Assembly: GCA_937951345.1 (NCBI GenBank)
Contig: CALFCF010000099.1
Coordinates: 1 to 45,178 of the forward strand
Reading direction: 5' to 3'
DNA from: an uncultured Granulosicoccaceae bacterium
GTDB taxonomy: Bacteria > Pseudomonadota > Gammaproteobacteria > Granulosicoccales > Granulosicoccaceae
Length of the DNA stretch: 45,178 nucleotides
Below the pieces are notes generated by a model. The model had not been told where the DNA came from, ran no database searches, and was given only the letters and a program-made list of their open reading frames with translations. This document shows positions 7,947 to 16,791 of this stretch, one piece after another. Within the stretch, counting starts at the first letter, position 1. The number at the start of each line of letters is the position of its first letter. The translations under genes and the position numbers were made by a program.

Positions 7947-9806
7947 GTGATAGTGGCCGCTGTTACCAAAGACAAGTATTTAACTCCGACTTACTTTGTC
8001 GACGGAAGGCAAAATCCCGAGATAGGGCCTGCATTTACCCGGTACTCTCAATCGTTGCGTGCTTCCCGGACACTGGTGCATCTGTGGATAGCGGCTGTTT
8101 TGTCTATAAGTTATGTGCTTTTTTTAAACGATACGCCGAATCACGCTGTAGCTGTATGGATTCTTTTTATACTTGCTGGAGGTGCGTTACGAGAAAAGAT
8201 TTGTTTGCGCGTAAGGGATAACCTTAATGGAAACACTGTTGACTTTGAAGCTAACGAACTCAGTCTTCATCTTGGTTCTTATATAGTTTCTGCACTTGTC
8301 GGAGCCGGCTTCTGGATTGTGGCCTGGTCGGGAGATACCAGCCTGATTATAGCGGTGCTTCTGGCAAGTGTTTTATACGCAACGGGTTCTACAGTAATTC
8401 TCTCATCTCATTTGCAATCCTGCGCCATATCGCTTGCGATAAATCTGGCTCAGGGAATACTTTTTTTTATTACATTCAGGCCCACGGGGTCAATAGTGTT
8501 TGCTGTAACCCTTGGTTGTCTGTGGTTTGTTTTGTTTGAATTCGCAAAACAGAATCGCAAACTCATATCGGAATCTATTCGTATGCAGGTAGAGAACCGC
8601 GATATGGTAGATATGCTACATAATAGTAGAGAAACTATCCGGCATGCGTTTCACCAGGCGCTGGCATTTGAACAAGATCGCTATCGATTTTTGTCAGCAG
8701 CCAGTCACGATCTGCGACAGCCGTTGCATGCTATGGGTTTGTATGTGGGAATGCTGAACGAAACTGCCAAGGACGATTACCAAAAAGAACTCATTGATTG
8801 TATTTCTCAATCCGACGAACGACTAAAAAGCCAGATTGAATCGATTCTACAACTGTCGAAGTTAGAAGCTGCAGCGATTACGGCGGAGAAACAGTCATTT
8901 GATATTAATTTGTTGCTCGAAGAAATAGTAGTCAGTTTTACACCTCAAGTCGAGTTAAAAGGACTGAGATTACTGTTGAATTCAACTTCTCGAATCGTTG
9001 AAACTGATCCATTACTTTTGGACAGACTGATCCGGAATATAGTGGAAAACTCTATTCGCTATACCGAAGCCGGGTTAATCGAAATATCGTTGACTGAAAA
9101 AAACAATGTCCCACTCGTCGTAGTCGCAGACAGTGGCGTGGGAATTTCAAAAGAACGTCTGCCGGATATTTTTGACGAATATGTTCGCTTACCGAATGAT
9201 ATACCAGAAAATAAAATAGAGCGAGATAGAGGTGTTGGTCTTGGGCTGGCTATTGTAAAACGTATATCCAGCCTTTTGGGGATCACGATACAGGTACAGT
9301 CTAAGGAAGGCGCAGGTACTACTTTTGAAATACCTGTGCCAAATCTTACTCAGACAGACCCGCCACAAGCTAACGATGGCGTTGAAATCGCGCAGAAAAG
9401 TGAAGCATCGTTTCCAGATGCTGACTCAGTCGAAGTACCGGATTTTGATGGTATGAGTGTGCTTATTGTAGATGATGATTATCATAACGTAGACGCTTTG
9501 ACACATTATGTCATGCATCGTAACGGCCGAGCTATGTCTGCATTTGACTGGTCAGAGGTTGATGCAAGCGTGTTGGATAATGAGATAGGGTTTTTGATCG
9601 TTGATGATCAATTAGGCAAGGAATACAGTGGCCTTGATATCGCTAAAAAGTTTTCGAAATCTATCGATAAAAAGCGAATCTTAATGATGTCTGGTGCTGC
9701 GACAGTCAAGCGTATACAGGAAGTAAATCACGCCGGGTTCACGATGTTGCATAAGCCGGTTGCCAGAAATGTTCTGGATAATGAGATTGTCAGTCGTATT
9801 AAATAG
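7947..9806 (+). CDS. Hybrid sensor histidine kinase with C-terminal receiver
   Basis: 619 residues starting at GTG 7947, with no gap after the regulator stop. The N-terminal sensor has five or six membrane helices between about residues 42 and 200 and no large periplasmic domain. The dimerisation and phosphoacceptor motif is FLSAASHDLRQPLHAMGLY, with H254. The ATPase domain has an N box (NIVENSIRYTEAG), a G1 box (VVVADSGVGIS) and a G2 box (GVGLGLAIVKR). A C-terminal receiver follows from about residue 500 (VLIVDDD, FLIVDDQL, LHKPV). The HDLRQP variant is typical of hybrid kinases paired with LuxR-type regulators. The signal is unknown and probably membrane-borne or hydrophobic. Inner membrane. 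Confidence 0.93.
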   Translation: MIVAAVTKDKYLTPTYFVDGRQNPEIGPAFTRYSQSLRASRTLVHLWIAAVLSISYVLFLNDTPNHAVAVWILFILAGGALREKICLRVRDNLNGNTVDFEANELSLHLGSYIVSALVGAGFWIVAWSGDTSLIIAVLLASVLYATGSTVILSSHLQSCAISLAINLAQGILFFITFRPTGSIVFAVTLGCLWFVLFEFAKQNRKLISESIRMQVENRDMVDMLHNSRETIRHAFHQALAFEQDRYRFLSAASHDLRQPLHAMGLYVGMLNETAKDDYQKELIDCISQSDERLKSQIESILQLSKLEAAAITAEKQSFDINLLLEEIVVSFTPQVELKGLRLLLNSTSRIVETDPLLLDRLIRNIVENSIRYTEAGLIEISLTEKNNVPLVVVADSGVGISKERLPDIFDEYVRLPNDIPENKIERDRGVGLGLAIVKRISSLLGITIQVQSKEGAGTTFEIPVPNLTQTDPPQANDGVEIAQKSEASFPDADSVEVPDFDGMSVLIVDDDYHNVDALTHYVMHRNGRAMSAFDWSEVDASVLDNEIGFLIVDDQLGKEYSGLDIAKKFSKSIDKKRILMMSGAATVKRIQEVNHAGFTMLHKPVARNVLDNEIVSRIK

Positions 9807-9941
9807 TGTGAACACAGCGGTAGTTACGAAGTTGAGAGATGGTCCTCTGGAATTGGAGGCTGATCCGACAATTTTTGCGAAACAGACACACACGGATGTA
9901 GGCATGTAATTTTGATTACAGGTATTGGAGACGGAGTAAAA

Positions 9942-11003
9942 ATGTTTAGTTGTAAAAAGAAATACGTCTTATTGATCGTCGCGATCATGGTCTTGTTTAC
10001 ACAAGCGTGCGCTTTTATTGGTGCCCGTGATTCCAGTCCATTGGATCAGTTACTGAAAGGTTTAGCGGCTAATGATCCCGGTGCGCTCCACGATCTGGGA
10101 GTTCTCTATGACACCGGAGTATCTGTAGCAGAAGTACCTGAAGCCGCTTTTACGTTGTATAAAACATCGGCTGAAAAAGGTTATGAGATGTCTTACAGTA
10201 AATTGGGGTCGATGTATTTCAGCGGTAGAGGTACGGACCGGAACTATGAAGAATCGCTTGTCTGGCTGGAAAAAGCAGCAATGATTGGTCACCTGGATTC
10301 ACAGGTAAAAACCGCGCATTTATACCAGTACGGGTTGGCGACACCTGTTGATTTGGATCGAGCATTACAGTGGTACGAGCAGGCAGCAAATCAGGGGGAT
10401 GCTGTAGCTCAGTTCAATGTTGGCTATATTCTGGCGGGCAGAGATAATGAGACTAGCACCCTGAGTCAGGACGCGGTCGATTGGTACCTTCTTTCAGCAA
10501 ATCAGGGTAATCGCGATGCACAGCTTGCGTTGGGTGATATCTATCGATTGGGGAATAGAGGGCGTGTGGACAATGAGCGGGCTATTTACTGGTATCGTCG
10601 TGCTGCGCAATCCAACAGCCCGGCGGCTCAGTCACACCTTGGAGACCTCTTGTCTGATGGTACGGGTGTACAGCTAAATGCTGTTGAAGCATTTGATTGG
10701 TACCAGAAAGCCGCAGATCAGAATTATGTACATGCTCAGGCACGACTGGGTGAACTGCATTTAAATGGCGTCGGTACACCGCAGAACTATCAAAAAGCGC
10801 ACAGCTGGCTCAGTATTGCTGCTGAAAATGGTGAGCCGGCTGCGCAGTGTAATCTTGGAAACATGTATTTTCGTGGTCTTGGTGTTGCTCAGGACTTCGA
10901 GACTGCGCGTGAGTGGTTTGAGCGTTCATCTAACCGCACCCCGCGAGGTGTTGTTGCGGTTCTTGGATTAATGCGCTCTGACTGTCAGCGGCTTTACAAT
11001 TGA
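9942..11003 (+). CDS. Sel1-like repeat lipoprotein
   Basis: 353 residues. The start is ATG 9942, with GGAGACGGAG upstream; the frame stays open further back to 9912, but that stretch lacks an ATG. A signal peptide (MFSCKKKYVLLIVAIMVLFTQAC) ends in a possible lipobox at TQAC, a weak match. From residue 45 on there are about eight Sel1-type repeats of roughly 36 residues (for example AVAQFNVGYIL, AQLALGDIYRLGN, AAQCNLGNMYFRGLGV). Sel1 repeats form alpha-solenoid scaffolds for protein contacts. It follows the two-component genes by about 135 bases and precedes the pilin gene. A role as a periplasmic or outer-membrane partner of signalling or pilus assembly is inferred from position only. Confidence 0.88.
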   Translation: MFSCKKKYVLLIVAIMVLFTQACAFIGARDSSPLDQLLKGLAANDPGALHDLGVLYDTGVSVAEVPEAAFTLYKTSAEKGYEMSYSKLGSMYFSGRGTDRNYEESLVWLEKAAMIGHLDSQVKTAHLYQYGLATPVDLDRALQWYEQAANQGDAVAQFNVGYILAGRDNETSTLSQDAVDWYLLSANQGNRDAQLALGDIYRLGNRGRVDNERAIYWYRRAAQSNSPAAQSHLGDLLSDGTGVQLNAVEAFDWYQKAADQNYVHAQARLGELHLNGVGTPQNYQKAHSWLSIAAENGEPAAQCNLGNMYFRGLGVAQDFETAREWFERSSNRTPRGVVAVLGLMRSDCQRLYN

Positions 11004-11022
11004 ATGCTGGTGGTGCAATTAA

Positions 11023-11046
11023 AAAATGTGTGGAAACACACATTTT
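11023..11046 (+). terminator. Hairpin after the Sel1 gene
   Basis: AAAATGTGTG (11023-11032), a GAAA tetraloop and CACACATTTT (11037-11046) form a perfect 10-bp stem 20 bases after the stop codon. The A/T ends of the stem act as the U-tract. It separates the Sel1 gene from the pilin transcription unit. Confidence 0.7.
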
Positions 11047-11300
11047 GCCCCATTTACATTGTTTTGCGTGTTTTTTGGATTTAGTAAGGTTTTTCAGTAC
11101 CTATGGACTATTGCCACTGACAGGCCTCAGCGCTATTCTGTTGCCAATCAAAGTACGTATTCGAAGCTTTGATTTTTTTTAGCGATGATGTGTATCGGCA
11201 GGTTGAGAGCATCGACCGGCGGAATCCCGGAAGTTGTTGGAGTACAACACACCAAGATGTAACAGATTCGCAGACTAATTTACCAATGGAGATTTATCTA

Positions 11301-11474
11301 ATGATCAAGCAAGACGAAGTAAAGAAGTTTCTGGAAGACGAAGAAGGTCTGACAGTTGTAGAATACGCGGTTGCCGGTGGTTTGATCGCAGCGGCTCTTG
11401 TTACGGCTTTTACAACACTAGGCGAAACTGTAGAAGGAATTATTTCGGGTATTAACGAAGAGTTGGGTGGATAA
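11301..11474 (+). CDS. flp: Flp/Fap-type major pilin
   Basis: 57 residues. ATG 11301 has GGAG about 9 bases upstream. A short charged leader (MIKQDEVKKFLEDEEG) is followed by the Flp motif LTVVEYAVAGGLIAAALVTA, with cleavage after G16 and the conserved Glu at +5 followed by Tyr. The mature part is about 41 residues, normal for Flp pilins, and has a Gly/Glu-rich tail (EGIISGINEELGG). The leader should be cut by the prepilin peptidase encoded downstream (11644). A strong terminator follows, so pilin mRNA can be made in excess over the assembly genes, as expected for a structural subunit. Confidence 0.95.
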   Translation: MIKQDEVKKFLEDEEGLTVVEYAVAGGLIAAALVTAFTTLGETVEGIISGINEELGG

Positions 11475-11576
11475 TCCGAAGCAATCCTCTGGGGCGACGT
11501 TTATACGGAGATAGCCTCCATAGCGAATTTTGCGTCGATGGAGCGCGATAGTTCGGACAATGCGTCGCTCTAAAAT

Positions 11577-11602
11577 GGCCCGGTTTACCGGGCCATTTTT
11601 TT
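11577..11602 (+). terminator. Strong intrinsic terminator after the pilin gene
   Basis: GGCCCGG (11577-11583), a TTTA loop and CCGGGCC (11588-11594) are followed by ATTTTTTT. The flanking A and T bases extend the stem. It lies about 100 bases after flp and before the prepilin peptidase gene. Confidence 0.92.
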
Positions 11603-11643
11603 AAGTGTATTTCCTTCCTTTATTGAGCATTGAGCTTCCCAGC

Positions 11644-12180
11644 ATGAATTTATCGATCCAGGTAGTCGCCTTGTTGATGGTGACGTCTGTGGCTGTGGTT
11701 ACCGACTTACGTAGTAATAAGATACCTAACGCCGTTGCAATAGTAGGTATTCTTGGCGGTTTGGCGATTCATACGCTCGCAACACAAAGCTTAGCAGGAA
11801 CTTTTATGGCACTTGCGGGCGGTATTCTTGCCGGTCTTATATTGCTGCCATTTTATGCGAAGGGTGGTATGGCTGCGGGTGATATCAAGCTAATGGCCGC
11901 GGTTGGATCGATAGTAGGGTGGTACGACGCAATACCCGCTGTACTGTTGACGTTGATTTTTGGGTCTTTTTTAGCAGTGGTCTATATTATTTTGCGTGGT
12001 GGCGGTGTAGAATTTTGTAAAAGGTATGGCGATGCCTTAGTGAATTTTGTGCGTTTTCGTACGTTGGCTTTGGCACCTGCACCTGAAGGTTCAATTGCAA
12101 AGGCACGTTTTCCCTATGCACTGGCCATCGCTTGCGGTGGCCTTGCGGCTTTGTTTTTACCGGATTTGCTTTCTTTTTAG
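11644..12180 (+). CDS. cpaA: Prepilin peptidase (CpaA/TadV type)
   Basis: 178 residues from ATG 11644; a GTG at 11605 in the same frame would add 13 residues, and neither has a clear ribosome site. An A24-family aspartic membrane peptidase that cleaves the Flp prepilin and the TadE-like pseudopilins. The two catalytic aspartates are visible in VVTDLRSNKIPN (about D21) and MAAGDIKLMAAVGS (the GDxK motif). Six hydrophobic segments fill the rest. It lacks the N-methyltransferase domain of PilD, as expected for the short TadV type. First gene after the pilin terminator and probably the start of the assembly operon. Inner membrane. Confidence 0.92.
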   Translation: MNLSIQVVALLMVTSVAVVTDLRSNKIPNAVAIVGILGGLAIHTLATQSLAGTFMALAGGILAGLILLPFYAKGGMAAGDIKLMAAVGSIVGWYDAIPAVLLTLIFGSFLAVVYIILRGGGVEFCKRYGDALVNFVRFRTLALAPAPEGSIAKARFPYALAIACGGLAALFLPDLLSF

Positions 12181-12300
12181 ATCGTTAAATGCGTTAAGTT
12201 TTGAAACTCTCTATCGCTTAGAGTTTGTATAAAAAAGGGAATTTGATTTACACGATTATTGTCGCGTATCTCAACTTGGCGTCGCTTGAGATCATGGATT

Positions 12301-13653
12301 ATGCAAACCAATTCGTTCCCAGAATCAGAAGACTACGGTGCCAACCAGTTAGGTGCTGAATCAGTTGCCGCCAATCCGTTTGCACAGCTTGCCCCAATAC
12401 CCGTTACTATCGAAGAAACCGGGCTTGGCCAGTCGTTGCTGGAAGACCTGGTTGGTAAAACACTCCTTGAAACTGCAGTAGCGGATCTGGATTTTCTCTC
12501 TGTTGCTACAGCGCTGTCTGCGCCTGTTCTGGAGCAAATTCTCAATGCTTATCGCGCCGATGGCCGAATTGAAGTGCGGGCGGCTGCAGGTCAGTCAAGT
12601 GGTTTACGCTATGCACTGACAGACAGCGGACGTAATTACGCGCGTCAGGCCTACGAACGCAGCGGTTACGTCGGTCCGGCTCCTATTTCGCTTTCTCAAT
12701 ATCAACAGCTGATTCAACACCAATCTGTGCGAAACAAACGGGTTACTCGCTCGCTTATGCACGAGAAGATGTCGGATATTGTGATCAGCCCGATGACTCT
12801 TGATCAGTTGGGTGCAGCGATGCACAGCGGCAAAGCTACTTTCATACACGGGCACGCAGGGACCGGGAAAAGTTATATCTGTTCACGGCTGAATAGATTA
12901 ATTGACAGCACTGTATTGGTCCCTTTCGCTGTTGCAGAATCGGAAACTGTTGTATCAGTATTTGATCCGTCGGTGCATGTTAAAACTGATGGGGCTGATC
13001 AACCCGCGCTTATGCTTCGGGACCGACATGATCCACGACTTTGTGTTTGTGATCGTCCCTTTGTTACCAGTGGTGGTGAACTTGACGCTGATTTACTGGA
13101 AGTGCGATACGACACCAATACCCGTCAGTACAGCGCTCCGCTGCAAATGAAAGCAATCAACGGAATCTATCTGATAGATGATCTCGGTCGACAGAAAATA
13201 AACCCATCAGAGCTGTTTAATCGCTGGATCGTCCCGATGGAAGCCGGCATCGACTATTTGAATTTTGGTTCAGGTGTCCGAATGGAGATTCCGTTTGATC
13301 TATTGCTGATATTTTCGACCAACCTTGACCCAGCTGATCTGGTTGACGCAGCGTTTTTAAGACGAATTGGTCATAAGATTGAAATGACGGAATTACAGCC
13401 GCAGGAATATAAAATGATATGGCGTGACCTGTGTAACGCTAAAAGTATTCCTTATGAGGAATCGGTCGTGGACTTCGCAATTGAAAATCTTCACTATCCT
13501 AATGGTATGCCACTGCTGGCCTGTCATCCACGCGATTTGATTGGCGCAGCGCTCGATTTTATAGAATACGGTGAAGACGACAGACGTCTGACGCCTTATG
13601 CACTTGAATTGGGGTGGGAAAGTAATTTTCTCGGTACAGCTAGCGCTCATTAA
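12301..13653 (+). CDS. AAA-type ATPase of the Tad locus
   Basis: 450 residues from ATG 12301; a TTG at 12259 in frame would add 14. The N-terminal 150 residues are helical with a winged-helix-like stretch (LEQILNAYRADGRIEVRAA, LRYALTDSGRNYARQAYE). The P-loop is IHGHAGTGKSYICSRL, Walker B is GIYLIDDLGRQ, a sensor-1-like LLIFSTNLDP follows, and then an arginine-finger-like FLRRIGHKIE. The order resembles MoxR/AAA helicase-clamp ATPases. It sits between the prepilin peptidase and CpaB, in the same direction. It is not one of the core Tad proteins; similar ATPases appear in some proteobacterial Tad loci. A role in pilus remodelling or regulation is inference. Confidence 0.82.
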   Translation: MQTNSFPESEDYGANQLGAESVAANPFAQLAPIPVTIEETGLGQSLLEDLVGKTLLETAVADLDFLSVATALSAPVLEQILNAYRADGRIEVRAAAGQSSGLRYALTDSGRNYARQAYERSGYVGPAPISLSQYQQLIQHQSVRNKRVTRSLMHEKMSDIVISPMTLDQLGAAMHSGKATFIHGHAGTGKSYICSRLNRLIDSTVLVPFAVAESETVVSVFDPSVHVKTDGADQPALMLRDRHDPRLCVCDRPFVTSGGELDADLLEVRYDTNTRQYSAPLQMKAINGIYLIDDLGRQKINPSELFNRWIVPMEAGIDYLNFGSGVRMEIPFDLLLIFSTNLDPADLVDAAFLRRIGHKIEMTELQPQEYKMIWRDLCNAKSIPYEESVVDFAIENLHYPNGMPLLACHPRDLIGAALDFIEYGEDDRRLTPYALELGWESNFLGTASAH

Positions 13654-13674
13654 AGTCGAAGAATTAAATACCCC

Positions 13675-13705
13675 TTGACACAGGGGCGCGAAGTTAAGGT
13701 ACAGT
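13675..13705 (+). promoter_or_regulatory. Weak promoter candidate before cpaB
   Basis: A perfect TTGACA (13675-13680) lies 22 bases after the ATPase stop. The best -10 is TACAGT at 13700-13705, with a 19-base spacer, which is long. It could give internal initiation for the cpaB part of the locus. Confidence 0.3.
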
Positions 13706-13726
13706 TTTGTAAGAGGTGAAAGGAAG

Positions 13727-14509
13727 ATGTTGAATTTTAGGGCGATGTTACTTTTTCTGGTAGCGATAAGCTGTGGTGCTGGTGCATCCGTTTTCGCTAA
13801 CCGTTGGTTGCAGGAGCAGGCGGGTGAGGTCGCTACCAGTAATGCGGTCGCAACCGTACCTGTCATAGTTGCGGCTGCTGAAATCCCCTTCGGTCAGCCA
13901 ATCGAAGATATCCATATAAAGATCTCGCAATGGCCAGAGGAGAATGCACCTGAGTCATCTTTCAGCTCAACTGAAGATGTGCTTGGACGTGTAGTCAATC
14001 AACGGATTCATAAAGGTGAGCCATTGTTGCAGGAACGCGTGGTAGAGCGTGTTTCAGGTAGTACACTTTCATCAATTATTGCGCCCAACAAGCGGGCAAT
14101 TACCTTACGTGTAAATGATGTTGTCGGTGTTGCTGGTTTTCTGTTGCCTGGTAATCATGTCGATGTGCTGGGTACACGAATGGTAAACAAACGCGCGGTA
14201 TCCCGCACCGTTCTGCAAAATCTCAAAGTGCTTGCTGTAGATCAAAAGGCAAATCCGGAAAAGGATGAACCAGTGGTCGTGCGGGCTGTTACGCTTGAAG
14301 CCGATCTCGATGAATCTCTTGAGTTGGTTAAAGCAACTCAGGAAGGGACTATTCAGTTGGTACTGCGCAATCCCGACGATAATGCAACGCGCGTTGAACC
14401 CGTGATTGCAGCGACCACGCCGAACAGACCTGTCAGGCGGACACCGCCTGCACCGACGGTGAAAATTATCCGTGGCACAACGGTAAATAACGCGACTATT
14501 CGTAACTGA
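13727..14509 (+). CDS. cpaB: Flp pilus assembly protein CpaB/RcpC
   Basis: 260 residues with a GAAAGGAAG ribosome site. An N-terminal membrane or signal segment (MLNFRAMLLFLVAISCGAGASVFA) precedes a SAF/AFP-like domain (VPVIVAAAEIPFGQPIEDIHI) and the typical CpaB core (KRAITLRVNDVVGVAGFLLPGN, HVDVLGT, then AVTLEADLDESLELVKATQEGTIQLVLRNPDD). It is a periplasmic protein that works with the outer-membrane secretin of the Tad system. Its position directly upstream of the secretin gene is the standard order. The C-terminus is short and Pro/Arg/Thr-rich. Confidence 0.94.
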   Translation: MLNFRAMLLFLVAISCGAGASVFANRWLQEQAGEVATSNAVATVPVIVAAAEIPFGQPIEDIHIKISQWPEENAPESSFSSTEDVLGRVVNQRIHKGEPLLQERVVERVSGSTLSSIIAPNKRAITLRVNDVVGVAGFLLPGNHVDVLGTRMVNKRAVSRTVLQNLKVLAVDQKANPEKDEPVVVRAVTLEADLDESLELVKATQEGTIQLVLRNPDDNATRVEPVIAATTPNRPVRRTPPAPTVKIIRGTTVNNATIRN

Positions 14510-14664
14510 TATGAAACTGATAGATAGCTGACAGAACAACTGTTAAACACACGAAGTCGGTATGCTTTCTTGCTGACTTCAGACTGTCTGCATAAATCGA
14601 CAGTGAAATATGAGTAACCCTGTTTTGCAAAGGCAGGCCATTCGAAAGTTAGGATCGTAATATA

Positions 14665-16257
14665 ATGGATAATTTAATGAAGAGACTGGCGTCCGTAGCT
14701 ATAGCCATAGCTCTTTTATCCGGAGCAACATTTGTTTCTGCTCAAAGTTCCGGGGAAACATTACCGGATCTGCGTCGAAGCGACGACACGTTGTCGCTGG
14801 CATTGTATAAGTCCGGTATCTTGAGCCTGGAAAGAACGCCTTCGCAGATTTCTGTTGGTAACCCGGGGATAGCTGATATTTTGGTACTCCGTGGTACACA
14901 GGTTCACGTTATTGCCAAAGCCCTCGGTTCAACCAATGTCGTATTCTGGGATCGTAACGACAATATTTTTGCGACGGTAGACATTGAAGTTACACACGAT
15001 CTGGACTCCCTCAAGAAAAAGCTTTTCGCTTTAATGCCAGATGAGAAAATCGGGGTTTTTTCTGCACAGGAAAAACTGGTACTCAATGGTTCCATATCAA
15101 GTGCTGCGAACTTGCAAGCGGCACTTGCTATCGCTGATAGTTTTCTGCCCGAGTGCATTGAATCCACATCGTCAGCCACTGGCAACAACACAAGGTCTGG
15201 TAGCGGTGAGGTGACCAATCAGGAAGGCTGTGAAAAAGCCGAGATTGTCAACATGATGACTGTTGGTGGATCTCAACAGGTGATGCTCGAAGTCAAGGTT
15301 GCTGAAATATCCAGACAGTTTTTGCGCACACTGGACACTGATCTAACCATTGGAGGAAACGATAGCAATAGAATTTTCGGCGCTGTCGGTGGTGGTGCCA
15401 CTTTTCCAAACGTATTGGTAGACGGGCTAGAGGTTGCGACAATACCCGCTGGCATACCGAATGGTTTGAGTAACACGATTGCTCCAGCAGTAGACATTTT
15501 AACGCCTACAACTCCGTCTATAGGCGACACGGGGATATTCTTTTCTCGATTGGTTGGAGACAGCTTTCTGCAATTGGCTATCGAGATCTCCCGGCAGAAA
15601 GGGTTGTCAAAGATTCTGGCAGAACCCAATCTGACAACCCTAACCGGACGTCGTGCGAAATTTATAGCCGGCGGTGAATTTCCAATTACCACCATCAGCG
15701 ATGACGGCGTAGATGTTGAATTCAAAGAATTTGGTGTGCTTGTCGATTTCATCCCGACCATCCTGGATGATCAGCGAATTAGCCTGGAACTTGATATCGG
15801 TGTCAGTAACCTCAGAGCAGACAACACGATTGTCGGTACGGATTCGCTTGCGCTGGCCGGTGGTTTTCCTATCATTGATAAGCGGCAGGCCAGTAGTACC
15901 GTCGAGCTTCGCAACGGGCAAACCATCGGTATAGCAGGTCTCCTGCAGGATGATCTCGTCGAAAATTTCAGCCGGCTACCTGGTATCGGTGATCTACCGA
16001 TAATTGGCCATCTTTTCAGAAGTCAGGGTTTTCTATCTGAGCAAACCGAGTTGGTTATATTTGTAACACCTCATTTAGCTCAACCGATTTCCCCCGATCT
16101 GGTGAAATTGCCGACTGATAGTTTTATTCCGCCAAACGATTTTGAATTTTATGTGCTTGGCAAAATGGCATCTTTGAAAAAACCCAAACCTGTCTCCCGC
16201 CGCAAAGTTATCGATGGCGGGTTTGATAATGTTAGTTTTGGGCACAAGCTGCAGTAA
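14665..16257 (+). CDS. cpaC: Outer-membrane secretin CpaC/RcpA of the Tad pilus
   Basis: 530 residues. ATG 14665 is used; an ATG four codons later is equally possible. The signal peptide ends near LSGATFVSAQ. The N-terminal secretin/BON region (SQISVGNPGIADILVLRGTQ) is followed by the secretin core (QQVMLEVKVAEISRQFLRTL, ILAEPNLTTLTGRRAKFIAG, GIAGLLQDDLVENFSRLPGI). The end shows the hallmark ELVIFVTPHLAQP. It forms the multimeric outer-membrane channel for Flp fibres. A stretch with two Cys (about C171 and C193) around a Ser/Asn-rich loop interrupts the N-domain. Roughly 155 bases separate it from cpaB. Confidence 0.96.
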   Translation: MDNLMKRLASVAIAIALLSGATFVSAQSSGETLPDLRRSDDTLSLALYKSGILSLERTPSQISVGNPGIADILVLRGTQVHVIAKALGSTNVVFWDRNDNIFATVDIEVTHDLDSLKKKLFALMPDEKIGVFSAQEKLVLNGSISSAANLQAALAIADSFLPECIESTSSATGNNTRSGSGEVTNQEGCEKAEIVNMMTVGGSQQVMLEVKVAEISRQFLRTLDTDLTIGGNDSNRIFGAVGGGATFPNVLVDGLEVATIPAGIPNGLSNTIAPAVDILTPTTPSIGDTGIFFSRLVGDSFLQLAIEISRQKGLSKILAEPNLTTLTGRRAKFIAGGEFPITTISDDGVDVEFKEFGVLVDFIPTILDDQRISLELDIGVSNLRADNTIVGTDSLALAGGFPIIDKRQASSTVELRNGQTIGIAGLLQDDLVENFSRLPGIGDLPIIGHLFRSQGFLSEQTELVIFVTPHLAQPISPDLVKLPTDSFIPPNDFEFYVLGKMASLKKPKPVSRRKVIDGGFDNVSFGHKLQ

Positions 16258-16278
16258 ACATTCAAGGAGATGTTCGAA

Positions 16279-16575
16279 ATGAATTTGGTCGAAAGTAAAT
16301 ATGTTGTACAAGCTGCTTGCGTTTTTGTGCTGCTAGGAGGATGCAGTGCTGATCCGAAGTATGTTGAAGAAGACTTCGGGAATTCAGTGCGTCAGATGGT
16401 CGCTGCTCAAATCTATGACCCCGTTACAGCTTCCAATCCCGCAGAGGAGCCGCCTGAGCTGCTTGACGGAGCGGGTGCGAGTGAATCAGTCACCGGTTAT
16501 CGGGAATCTGCCAGACGACGATCTACAAGAAATCAATCTGCTGGTTCTCAGGGAATTATAGGGATTGGTCAATAA
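16279..16575 (+). CDS. Small Tad-locus lipoprotein
   Basis: 98 residues. ATG 16279 is chosen because AAGGAG sits 9 bases upstream; ATG 16270 would abut that site. The signal peptide ends in lipobox LLGGC (C22). The mature part has the pattern DFGNSVRQMVAAQIYDP, then ELLDGAGASESVTGYRES, then a basic tail. The FGxxVRxxxxAQ and DGxxA...Y pattern is common in small lipoproteins placed between secretin and TadG genes in Tad loci, and probably helps secretin assembly or localisation in the outer membrane (inference). No CpaD/RcpB gene of usual size is present, so this protein may fill that role. Confidence 0.8.
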   Translation: MNLVESKYVVQAACVFVLLGGCSADPKYVEEDFGNSVRQMVAAQIYDPVTASNPAEEPPELLDGAGASESVTGYRESARRRSTRNQSAGSQGIIGIGQ

Positions 16576-16640
16576 TTCATATGATAAAAAAGCGATATTA
16601 AGGTAGAGCGAAAACGAACTTTACTGAAGTCTGGTTTTGG

Positions 16641-16670
16641 AAAAGGTTCGAAAACAAAAGGTTCGAAAAC
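16641..16670. repeat. Perfect 15-bp tandem duplication
   Basis: AAAAGGTTCGAAAAC occurs at 16641-16655 and 16656-16670, in the 216-base gap between the lipoprotein gene and the tadG-like gene. Confidence 0.96.
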
Positions 16671-16791
16671 TACTGTTTCTGTAAGCAGTGTTTTTTAGAA
16701 CGATAGCAATTTTTGGCCGCAGGACGACAGACTGGTTGTAGAGCCGCTGTCAATCGCAGTTTGCCAGTTAGTAGTTTTAGGGAGATTTAAA

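Noticed and set aside
9808-9909. 33-codon frame starting right after the kinase stop
   Set aside because: No ribosome site and no recognisable features; too short to call.
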